A model generated the notes under the pieces. That model was not told where the DNA came from, ran no database searches, and saw only the letters and a program-made list of their open reading frames with translations. DNA of 11,870 nucleotides from Caldivirga sp. UBA161. Its GTDB lineage: Archaea > Thermoproteota > Thermoprotei > Thermoproteales > Thermocladiaceae. Of this stretch, positions 6,545 to 11,870 are shown piece by piece (the first letter of the stretch is position 1; each line of letters begins with the position of its first letter). The translations under genes and the position numbers were made by a program. The stretch covers positions 19,044 to 30,913 of the forward strand of contig NZ_DAXS01000082.1 of assembly GCF_002506515.1 (NCBI RefSeq), read 5' to 3'.

Positions 6545-6784
6545 TTACTTGCCCTTAATCCTTATCCTAACAATGAGAACACCATCATTCTCATTAACGC
6601 TTAATAACTCATTATTAGTTACCCTAGCCCAGTTAATTAAATCCTGCTTAGCCGCCGGATCAGTTGCCATTACTTTAATAACTTGACCAGGCTTAGCTAA
6701 CCTAGCTGCCTTAGCAGCCTCAAGTACTGGGACTGGGCATACCTTGCCTCTAACATCAATAGTAATCTCATTACCCTCCTCCAT
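6545..6784 (-). CDS. TusA/SirA-family sulfur carrier
   Basis: A 79-aa cytoplasmic protein with the two-layer TusA fold pattern. The hallmark C-P-V-P motif (Cys16, Pro17, Pro19) sits at the start of helix 1 after the strand E-I-T-I-D-V-R-G, and the family stretch KPGQVIKVMATDPAAKQDL follows at 31-49. The cysteine carries persulfide or thiosulfonate sulfur in relay systems for tRNA thiolation, molybdopterin synthesis or sulfur oxidation/reduction. It is divergent from a DsrE-family gene, the classic partner of TusA in sulfur-metabolising prokaryotes. The gene ends 2 nt from the end of the convergent Pop5-like gene, so their transcripts must overlap at the 3' ends. Length is typical. The fold call is firm; the specific pathway is not. 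Confidence 0.9.
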   Translation of the reverse strand: MEEGNEITIDVRGKVCPVPVLEAAKAARLAKPGQVIKVMATDPAAKQDLINWARVTNNELLSVNENDGVLIVRIRIKGK

Positions 6785-6798
6785 AGTTGAGGTGAGGT

Positions 6799-6812
6799 TA
6801 ATTAATTTAATA
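6799..6812 (-). promoter_or_regulatory. Likely TATA region of tusA-like gene
   Basis: Minus-strand ATATTAAATTAATT lies about 15-28 nt upstream of the ATG at 6784, so a TATA element here would give a leaderless or nearly leaderless start. The exact box is not clear in this AT-rich run. Confidence 0.4.
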
Positions 6813-6869
6813 TGCTATTTCACTTAATGCATATTATGCTCCCTAATGTAGAAAATAACCAATTAATGA

Positions 6870-6886
6870 CCCTATATAAGCTAGGG
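6870..6886 (+). promoter_or_regulatory. TATA box of dsrE-like gene within inverted repeat
   Basis: CTATATAAG (6872-6880) is centred 27 nt before the ATG at 6903, giving a leaderless start. The box is enclosed by CCCTA (6870-6874) and TAGGG (6882-6886), a 5-bp inverted repeat with a 7-bp spacer. The flanks could be a regulator site; short arms make this tentative. Confidence 0.6.
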
Positions 6887-6902
6887 AGTTAGGGGTCTAG
6901 TT

Positions 6903-7364
6903 ATGAGCAGTAAAGTAGTGGGTATGGTTGTTCAAAGCGGGGCAGCTAATAGGATATGCTGCGTAGTGGTCTACGCTGCTGCCGCCTTGGCTTCAGGTAA
7001 AAAGGTTGTCCTACACTTAGTTAATGAGGGTTTAGTGGCTTTTAGGAAGGATGTTGCTGGGAAGATTTGGAGTAGTGAGAGGCCGGAGGATTGGTCAATA
7101 TTTCCAGAGCAGTATAGGAGTTATGTTGAAGTATTCTTGAAGAATGTTAATGGGGCCATTAAGTCAGGTTCCTTTAAGAACTGGCATGAGATGCTGGCTG
7201 AGCTTAAGAAGGAGTATGGTGGCAACTTAAAAATATACGCATGCCCCTTGGCTGCTCAAATGTATAATATTAAGAGGGAGGACCTAATAGATATTGTCGA
7301 TGCAATAGCTGGGGCTGAAACATTCCTAGCTGAAGTTGAGGGAGGTACAGTATTCGTGTTTTAG
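6903..7364 (+). CDS. DsrE-family sulfurtransferase-like protein
   Basis: A 153-aa protein of the DsrE/DsrE2-3 (COG2044-like) group. The N-terminal half has a strand VVGMVVQSG, a hydrophobic helix ICCVVVYAAAALASG (18-32) and the strand KKVVLHLVNEGL (33-44). The C-terminal half has the family hallmark: Cys114 in I-Y-A-C-P, then N-I-K-R-E-D-L-I-D and the A-G-A-E-T-F-L segment. Cys114 would be the sulfur-carrying residue; Cys19 and Cys20 are additional. DsrE-like proteins exchange sulfur with TusA, and a TusA-like gene lies 118 bp away on the other strand. The acidic/Trp-rich middle (54-100) is longer than in the smallest DsrE proteins. No signal peptide is clear, so it is likely cytoplasmic or loosely membrane-attached through the first helix. 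The physiological sulfur donor is unknown. Confidence 0.82.
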   Translation: MSSKVVGMVVQSGAANRICCVVVYAAAALASGKKVVLHLVNEGLVAFRKDVAGKIWSSERPEDWSIFPEQYRSYVEVFLKNVNGAIKSGSFKNWHEMLAELKKEYGGNLKIYACPLAAQMYNIKREDLIDIVDAIAGAETFLAEVEGGTVFVF

Positions 7365-7413
7365 ATTAACCATGGTGCTGATTGATTAAAAACTAAGTTT
7401 AATCCCTAATGGG

Positions 7414-7425
7414 GTTCATGAACCA
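7414..7425. repeat. Perfect 12-bp palindrome
   Basis: GGTTCATGAACC is perfectly self-complementary. It lies 50 bp past the end of the dsrE-like gene, in the intergenic region. It could be a protein site or a short hairpin in the 3' part of either transcript. No function assigned. Confidence 0.4.
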
Positions 7426-7449
7426 TAATAAGCCCTTATTAATTATACC

Positions 7450-7511
7450 CTTAATCAGCAGCCTGGAAGTAGTCATTCAATCCTACCTCACGCACCTCAT
7501 CATCAATTAAG
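7450..7511 (-). ncRNA. Candidate C/D-box guide sRNA
   Basis: On the minus strand there is a perfect C box ATGATGA (7497-7503) and a D box CTGA (7455-7458). Internal D'-like TTGA (7477-7480) and C'-like ATGACTA (7470-7476) lie between them. Flanks CTTAA (7507-7511) and TTAAG (7450-7454) can form a terminal stem. Guide lengths are 11 nt before D and 16 nt before D'; C-to-D is 49 nt, in the archaeal range. A TATA box lies about 26 nt upstream of the 5' end. The D guide is complementary to CAGCCTGGAAG, close to the common tRNA D-arm sequence CAGCCTGGTAG with one mismatch; by the five-nucleotide rule the methylated base would be the second C after CAG (about C17). Weak points are the zero-length gap between D' and C' and the imperfect C'. 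Confidence 0.42.
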
Positions 7512-7516
7512 TTACG

Positions 7517-7531
7517 TATTTAGCCTAAATA
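7517..7531. repeat. 15-bp palindrome after GH36-like gene
   Basis: TATTTAG-C-CTAAATA is perfectly symmetric about its central base. In addition AGCCTAA (7522-7528) is complementary to TTAGGCT (7551-7557), which contains the stop codon of the GH36-like gene, so two mutually exclusive hairpins are possible around the end of that mRNA. Confidence 0.4.
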
Positions 7532-7534
7532 AAC
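7526..7534 (-). promoter_or_regulatory. TATA box for candidate sRNA
   Basis: Minus-strand GTTTATTTA is centred about 26 nt upstream of 7504, the start of the C-box region. It overlaps the 15-bp palindrome TATTTAG-C-CTAAATA (7517-7531). It lies just past the stop codon of the GH36-like gene on the same strand, so it could also be chance AT-rich sequence. Confidence 0.4.
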
Positions 7535-7550
7535 ATTATGTGAAGTTATA

Positions 7551-9692
7551 TTAGGCTGAGGGAAGGGTTAACTCTAAGGTTGCTTCGGTGTACTTTATGT
7601 TAATTAGCAGTAGTTTACTTGCCTCATTATAATCATAATTAACCGGAATCCCATTAACCTTAACGCTAATCGGCTTACTGGGTGAGTAAACTAAGGCTTC
7701 ACCAGGTTCAGTGAGTGTTAAAGTTGCTTTATAAAGTGAACCTGAGTATTCTTCATTAATTTTACTTACTGAGGCTGGCATTAAGGCATACTTAGTTAAC
7801 CCAATTATCCTAGGCTTACTTGAATCATCAAATGCTAGGATTAAGTGAGGTTCAGCTTTCCTTACACAGCCCTCCACCTTACCCTCATGAGTAGTCATCG
7901 TGTTTACCCTCAGTAAGACTGAGCCCTTAGGTAAGCCTAATTTGCTGGGTTCTAATGTGTAGCATACTTGATCAAGGTCCCTATGCACGTTGAATAACGC
8001 AATTACCATAATATCTCTAACGTGGGTTAATGCAGTTAATGGTACTGGTTCAGTATATGGATCATTTATAAACATTTCATCAGTTAACTTAGCTGGTTCA
8101 TCCGGCCTAAGTACAATCCATTCGGGGGTTAGGAACCTCCTAAGTAAATTAACATTAACACCCCTCCTCCAGTATGGGTCCTTATCAATGGCATCACCAA
8201 TACCCACCGCTGAGAAGAATAATACTCTGGCCAATAGGTCAGCATAGGCGTGATGATCCGTTGTCACCATTACATCGAAGAATGGTGCATAACCCAGCTG
8301 TATTGCTAGCATTGAATCATAGGCATTGTAGTATAGTAGTAAATGCTTAGGTGTTGAGGATCCATAGTCAGGGCTTGTACGTATCATTAATGCTGAATTA
8401 TGCTTAGCTCCAATGAAGTAGTGGTATAGGTCAGGCATACATAATTCAATCAACATGCTGTACTTCTCAGCGGCATTGAATAAGGCATCAAGGTACCTTT
8501 CAAGCGCACCAACCTCACTCATGTAAACTTCACTACACCTCTGCCTAAGTGTGGTTAACCAATCATGCTTAATTGAGTATACTCCCTTATCCTTAAGCGA
8601 CTTAACTAGGTCATTGAAGTAATCCTCAGGTTGAGTTATGCATGTTGCATTCTTAACAACCCTTGACGGGTACCGTTGGGCATATGGTGATGTCCTCGAC
8701 GGATACCTAATGTGTAGGCTTATTATTGGGCCAAGCACCCTTGAAAGGGACCCAAGGTCACTACCTAATTCAGGGACCTCATGGTACTCTAATGCACCCC
8801 CATCCTCAGGATTCTTAGGGTACCACCATGAGTCAACCTGATAATACTTAACACCAATACCATTATCATCCATATACCTCTTAATCTCAAGCATAGTTTG
8901 TGCATAATTCATGCCTGGCAATGTCCTGTACCAGTACATACCACCAGTATCAGTCCAGTATTGGAGGGAATTCAAGTAATTAATATTGGCCTCTATGGAT
9001 GTCTTAACCCTACCGTAAATAGCCCTAATCCAACGCCCCCACCTATAGAGTGCCTCATTAGGCCTATTACCGTAAACCACTAGGGAAGATAAGGTGAAGC
9101 CACCGGGTAGTTCCTTAATGGTCCCACTCAACCCCAGTACAGCCTTAAAACCCACTGAACCTGGGGTTATTTTAAGCAATTGTGGAGCTCTAGGCTCCAG
9201 TGCTGAGGTTATTACTGAATTCATGTCCCTTGAGTCAATGAACATTCCAAAGGATCCAAGTGCCACGCTGTCTTTCAATTCACCCGCCTTAATAAAGGCG
9301 GGTTTAACCCAATTATACGGAGTGTAACCGAATACCCTATCTAGAAATACATTAGCATTAAGTGACGCAGTATTTACATCACCCTCACCTCTAATGACTC
9401 CAGTTAAATGTGAGTCGAGTTTAATGCTAGGGATTAATACTGGTTCATTTAGGTATGCCTTAATGCTTAAGGTTAAGTTAACCGAATTAGCTTTACCAGT
9501 AATATTATAAATAATATATTTACCTAAGAGATCTTCACCATTACTTAACCCATAATTTACATAAGCCAATGCAGTATCATTGATTAAAGAGGATGCCTTA
9601 ATCAGTATCTTATCGCCTAGGATTAATTCCCATGAAACATCCTCAGGTATCACAACTAATCTTAAGCCATTCCACTTAACAATGTTGCTCAT
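7551..9692 (-). CDS. GH36-like (clan GH-D) glycoside hydrolase
   Basis: A 713-aa enzyme without a signal peptide, so intracellular. Layout: N-terminal beta-rich domain (about 1-235), TIM-barrel (about 240-520), C-terminal beta domain (about 550-713). The barrel opens with Y-W-T-D-T-G-G (245-251), and strand GVKYYQVDSWWYPK (280-293) carries the Asp-Ser-Trp-Trp typical of substrate-binding strands in this clan. K-H-D (375-377) matches the GH36 K-x-D nucleophile motif (Asp377), and R-T-S-P-D (438-442) matches the R-x-S-x-D acid/base motif (Asp442). This predicts a retaining alpha-galactosidase-like activity or a related exo-glycosidase. The W-C-T-W-D-A-F motif of plant raffinose synthases and Sulfolobus GalS is absent, so it belongs to a divergent branch and the sugar is uncertain. 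It faces a solute-binding protein gene, which suggests hydrolysis of imported oligosaccharides. The ATG at 9692 has a perfect Shine-Dalgarno. Confidence 0.78.
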   Translation of the reverse strand: MSNIVKWNGLRLVVIPEDVSWELILGDKILIKASSLINDTALAYVNYGLSNGEDLLGKYIIYNITGKANSVNLTLSIKAYLNEPVLIPSIKLDSHLTGVIRGEGDVNTASLNANVFLDRVFGYTPYNWVKPAFIKAGELKDSVALGSFGMFIDSRDMNSVITSALEPRAPQLLKITPGSVGFKAVLGLSGTIKELPGGFTLSSLVVYGNRPNEALYRWGRWIRAIYGRVKTSIEANINYLNSLQYWTDTGGMYWYRTLPGMNYAQTMLEIKRYMDDNGIGVKYYQVDSWWYPKNPEDGGALEYHEVPELGSDLGSLSRVLGPIISLHIRYPSRTSPYAQRYPSRVVKNATCITQPEDYFNDLVKSLKDKGVYSIKHDWLTTLRQRCSEVYMSEVGALERYLDALFNAAEKYSMLIELCMPDLYHYFIGAKHNSALMIRTSPDYGSSTPKHLLLYYNAYDSMLAIQLGYAPFFDVMVTTDHHAYADLLARVLFFSAVGIGDAIDKDPYWRRGVNVNLLRRFLTPEWIVLRPDEPAKLTDEMFINDPYTEPVPLTALTHVRDIMVIALFNVHRDLDQVCYTLEPSKLGLPKGSVLLRVNTMTTHEGKVEGCVRKAEPHLILAFDDSSKPRIIGLTKYALMPASVSKINEEYSGSLYKATLTLTEPGEALVYSPSKPISVKVNGIPVNYDYNEASKLLLINIKYTEATLELTLPSA

Positions 9693-9696
9693 AACC

Positions 9697-9704
9697 TCAC
9701 CTCC
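9697..9704 (-). promoter_or_regulatory. Perfect Shine-Dalgarno of GH36-like gene
   Basis: Minus-strand GGAGGTGA is complementary to the archaeal 16S 3' end over 8 nt, with 4 nt to the ATG at 9692. It fixes the start and implies a leadered mRNA. Confidence 0.7.
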
Positions 9705-9713
9705 TCAATCCTA

Positions 9714-9723
9714 GTTTTAAACC
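9714..9723 (-). promoter_or_regulatory. TATA-like box near GH36-like gene
   Basis: Minus-strand GGTTTAAAAC is centred 26-27 nt upstream of the ATG at 9692. If used, transcription would begin at the start codon and the Shine-Dalgarno would be lost from the mRNA. The alternative is one of the TATA runs at 9814-9843, giving a leader of about 100 nt. Confidence 0.4.
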
Positions 9724-9813
9724 ATACTTGGGTCGATCATTAGGGAAATTAGTAATTGCGTTTACTTCGAGCTTTGTAAGTATCGTAGCTAGTTGGACAA
9801 TCGTTCAGTGCGA

Positions 9814-9843
9814 GTTTATATATATGTTATATAGTTTTTATAA
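9814..9843. promoter_or_regulatory. Strongly AT-rich TATA tract
   Basis: A run of overlapping TATA-like words (TTTATATATATG, TTATATAG, TTTTTATAAT) in the middle of the divergent spacer. It could serve a leadered GH36-like transcript on the minus strand or act as an easily melted regulatory tract; I cannot choose a strand. Confidence 0.35.
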
Positions 9844-9892
9844 TTACTCTATTATTGAGTACTATTTGTTTTAATGCTTATATCTTTTCATA

Positions 9893-9904
9893 ATGATTAA
9901 TCAT
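9893..9904. repeat. Upstream 12-bp palindrome, candidate operator
   Basis: ATGATTAATCAT is perfectly self-complementary. Its centre (9898.5) is exactly 30 bp from the centre of the inverted repeat at 9920-9937, so two bound dimers would lie on nearly the same DNA face. It is upstream of the TATA box, where an activator or cooperative repressor could bind. Confidence 0.45.
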
Positions 9905-9919
9905 GCACATCGTTAGCAT

Positions 9920-9937
9920 GCATGTTTATTAACATGC
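9920..9937 (+). promoter_or_regulatory. Inverted repeat over TATA box of SBP gene
   Basis: GCATGTT-TATT-AACATGC has perfect 7-bp arms and encloses the TATA box GTTTATTAAC (9924-9933), centred about 26 nt before the ATG at 9954. A dimeric regulator bound here would compete with TBP. The TATA call and symmetry are seen directly; the operator role is inference. Confidence 0.55.
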
Positions 9938-9953
9938 CTCCGTACAGCAGCAT

Positions 9954-11870
9954 ATGAGGTTAAGCCAAGTACTCGTGCTATCAATGGTGGCTGCGTTAAT
10001 AATACCCATGGTTACTATGGCTACTCAGTTCAATATCACTCAGGCAGTATCATCAACCCTACTTTATGTTCCAGGGGCACCAAACTGGAATCTATACTTA
10101 TCTCATCCTGTGGGCAGTGATATTGGAGCATACGATACTTATGCTCCACTAGCCTACTATAATCCAATAACTGGTCAATTCTTTCCAGCTCTAGCCGAGA
10201 ATTGGACTGTTGAGGTTTTGCCTAATGGTTCAGGTATTTTAACTATCTACCTTAGGAAGGGCCTATATTGGTTTAATGGTTCAGCCACAATACCATTCAC
10301 TGCATGGGATGTTTATGCTGAATTCTACATTGGCGTTAAAGGTTTTGGATGGTTTTACCCATTCATGCAGTTCCAGTACGCTGATGATGATATTAGGGTC
10401 ATAAACAATTACACAGTACAGTTCCTATTCCAGGAATGGTCGCCAACAGAGTGGATATACTTACTCACCTACCACATGTATACCCCATGGCCAGTATGGA
10501 AGTGGGCTGTTTACGCCTTAAAGAATATTACAAGTAGGACTGATGCATTAACCTTCGCTCATAAGAATATTACAACCTTTGTGGCGCCATATTGGGGTAT
10601 TAGCCCATACTATGTTTCTAAGGTTGGATCAAATTACATAATTATAAGCCTAGTTCCTCAAAACCTATTTAATGCTTGGGAAGAGGTTTACCCACTTAAC
10701 TCCTTCACATATTACCCAACGGTCACATCGTTATTCACAGGTGGTAATACTCAATCAATGACAGCTATAATGTCTGGTACGGCTCAATTCATATATGTCT
10801 TCCTATCTCCACAGCAGAACGCTGAACTTGAGAGCAAGGGTATTAAGGTGTTCACGATTTACTCCTATGATATTTATGGTATAACTATTAATCCTAATCA
10901 GTATCCTTGGAATATTCCTGCTGTTAGGAGGGTATTGTATTACCTACTTAACACCACTGCTATTGCTGCATCATGGGGGTTACAGTCACTGTTACCAGCT
11001 AACTACAATATCCCAGCGGCACCATATACATTAGTCACATTCCCATCATCAGTAACAAATATGTTATTCACGTATCAATATAATACTACAAAGGCGGCTG
11101 AAATTCTTGAAAGCCTAGGCTTCTACCAGAAGAATGGGCAATGGTACACACCAAACGGAACACCACTGCAGCTGCAGCTACTAGTACCTGCAGGCTTCAC
11201 TAACCAAATAATACCAGCATCATATGCGGCTGAGGAGCTTTCAGCCTTTGGCATACCAACTAAAGTAGTGGCTATTGAGCATGATACGTTGGTTGGTAAA
11301 TTAATACCTAATGGTGAATTCCAATCGGTTCAATGGTTTGGTCCTAAGGTAGTTAGTTATATTACTGCCTGGACTCAGTGGCCGCATTCATCAGTGTGGA
11401 CTTATTTTGTTGGTAACGTGTTTAATACATCATTGGCCTGGCCTTTTGCTTGGCCTAAGGTTGTTAATCATCAGTTAGTTGGCTGGTATTGCCAATCATT
11501 ATCAACAAACCTACCACCGCCAATTAATAATACTTTAGTTTGGTGTGCTAATTCAACATTTGGTTACATTAACTTAACTAATGTGCAGACTGCCATAGCA
11601 GCGGCTGCACCGGGTAGTCCTGATTACGAGAAGGCTATTGAGGCTTGGGTGGCTTGGTGGGAGTATTATGACCCACAATTCATTTGGGGTGCTAAACTTG
11701 AGCCGATTCAATATAATCCAAACTACTTCGACTTCACTTGGGCATATGCATGCATGCCGCACATAATAGCTGACCTAGTTGTTTACCCATCATCGCAACA
11801 GATGATTATGGGTGCGGCTTCAACTTGGTTACCTGATCCATTCTTCTTTGGTGGTGTGGCACCACCAGGT
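9954..11870 (+). CDS. ABC importer solute-binding protein, family 5 (partial)
   Basis: An open frame of 639 codons running off the window. Residues 1-24 form a signal peptide (basic start, hydrophobic 6-20, cut near TMA-TQ). SBP family 5 features appear in order: L-A-E-N-W (80-84), L-T-I-Y-L-R-K-G (96-103) then P-F-T-A-W-D-V (114-120), Y-G-I-T-I-N (about 308) followed by V-R-R-V-L-Y-Y-L-L-N, and K-A-A-E-I-L-E-S-L-G-F with a downstream W-Y-T-P-N-G-T-P-L (about 380-400). The family binds oligopeptides, and in thermophilic archaea often oligosaccharides; the divergent GH36-like hydrolase and many aromatic residues favour a sugar ligand here. About 14 N-x-S/T sequons suggest glycosylation outside the cell. 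A leaderless start is predicted from the TATA box. The C-terminus, where crenarchaeal homologues often carry a Ser/Thr linker and TM anchor, is not visible; permease and ATPase genes probably follow beyond the edge. Confidence 0.88.
   Translation, partial: MRLSQVLVLSMVAALIIPMVTMATQFNITQAVSSTLLYVPGAPNWNLYLSHPVGSDIGAYDTYAPLAYYNPITGQFFPALAENWTVEVLPNGSGILTIYLRKGLYWFNGSATIPFTAWDVYAEFYIGVKGFGWFYPFMQFQYADDDIRVINNYTVQFLFQEWSPTEWIYLLTYHMYTPWPVWKWAVYALKNITSRTDALTFAHKNITTFVAPYWGISPYYVSKVGSNYIIISLVPQNLFNAWEEVYPLNSFTYYPTVTSLFTGGNTQSMTAIMSGTAQFIYVFLSPQQNAELESKGIKVFTIYSYDIYGITINPNQYPWNIPAVRRVLYYLLNTTAIAASWGLQSLLPANYNIPAAPYTLVTFPSSVTNMLFTYQYNTTKAAEILESLGFYQKNGQWYTPNGTPLQLQLLVPAGFTNQIIPASYAAEELSAFGIPTKVVAIEHDTLVGKLIPNGEFQSVQWFGPKVVSYITAWTQWPHSSVWTYFVGNVFNTSLAWPFAWPKVVNHQLVGWYCQSLSTNLPPPINNTLVWCANSTFGYINLTNVQTAIAAAAPGSPDYEKAIEAWVAWWEYYDPQFIWGAKLEPIQYNPNYFDFTWAYACMPHIIADLVVYPSSQQMIMGAASTWLPDPFFFGGVAPPG

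Noticed and set aside
7990..9327. Four short plus-strand open frames opposite the GH36-like gene
   Set aside because: All antisense to a gene with catalytic motifs, no start signals, no family resemblance.
317..9751. 13-bp direct repeat ATTAGGGAAATTA at 317-329 and 9739-9751
   Set aside because: One such match is expected by chance in an AT-rich window of this size, and the contexts are unrelated.
11574..11762. 62-aa minus-strand open frame
   Set aside because: Antisense to the binding-protein reading frame, which is open for 639 codons across it.

Overview
The window reads as chromosome of a hyperthermophilic crenarchaeon, most likely Thermoproteales of the Caldivirga/Vulcanisaeta type. 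The evidence is: DTD2-type D-aminoacyl-tRNA deacylase, a very small Pop5-like RNase P protein, archaeal TATA boxes about 26 nt upstream of many start codons (leaderless mRNA geometry), strong GGAGG-type Shine-Dalgarno sites only in front of internal or atypical genes, AT-leaning codon use, and secreted proteins crowded with N-x-S/T sequons. The genus is an inference. No mobile element, CRISPR array or prophage is visible.

Layout. 1-59 (minus): the 5' 59 nt of tRNA-Cys(GCA), cut by the window edge, with its own promoter. 61-353: non-coding, with a long imperfect hairpin just past the end of the permease gene. 354-4215 (minus): a two-gene operon of a very large secreted, membrane-anchored protein built of about seven Ig-like modules, followed by an overlapping FtsX/MacB-type ABC permease. 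4303-5025 (plus): the matching LolD/MacB-type ABC ATPase, divergently transcribed from the same 90-bp promoter region; the three genes probably form one export or envelope-remodelling transporter. 5068-5364 (plus): a small two-helix membrane protein of unknown function.

5434-6542 (plus): dtdA (D-aminoacyl-tRNA deacylase) followed 2 nt later by a 98-aa protein that I match by eye to RNase P subunit Pop5, giving a tRNA quality and maturation operon. 6545-6784 (minus) and 6903-7364 (plus): divergent TusA-like and DsrE-like sulfur-carrier proteins, presumably partners in sulfur or persulfide relay. 7365-7550: an intergenic region that holds a candidate C/D-box guide RNA on the minus strand with its own TATA box.

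7551-9692 (minus): an intracellular clan GH-D (GH36-like) glycoside hydrolase. 9954-11870 (plus, runs off the edge): the secreted family-5 solute-binding protein of an ABC importer. The divergent pairing suggests oligosaccharide uptake followed by intracellular hydrolysis. The 261-bp spacer carries two perfect inverted repeats with centres 30 bp apart, one covering the TATA box of the binding-protein gene, which look like operators for a local regulator.
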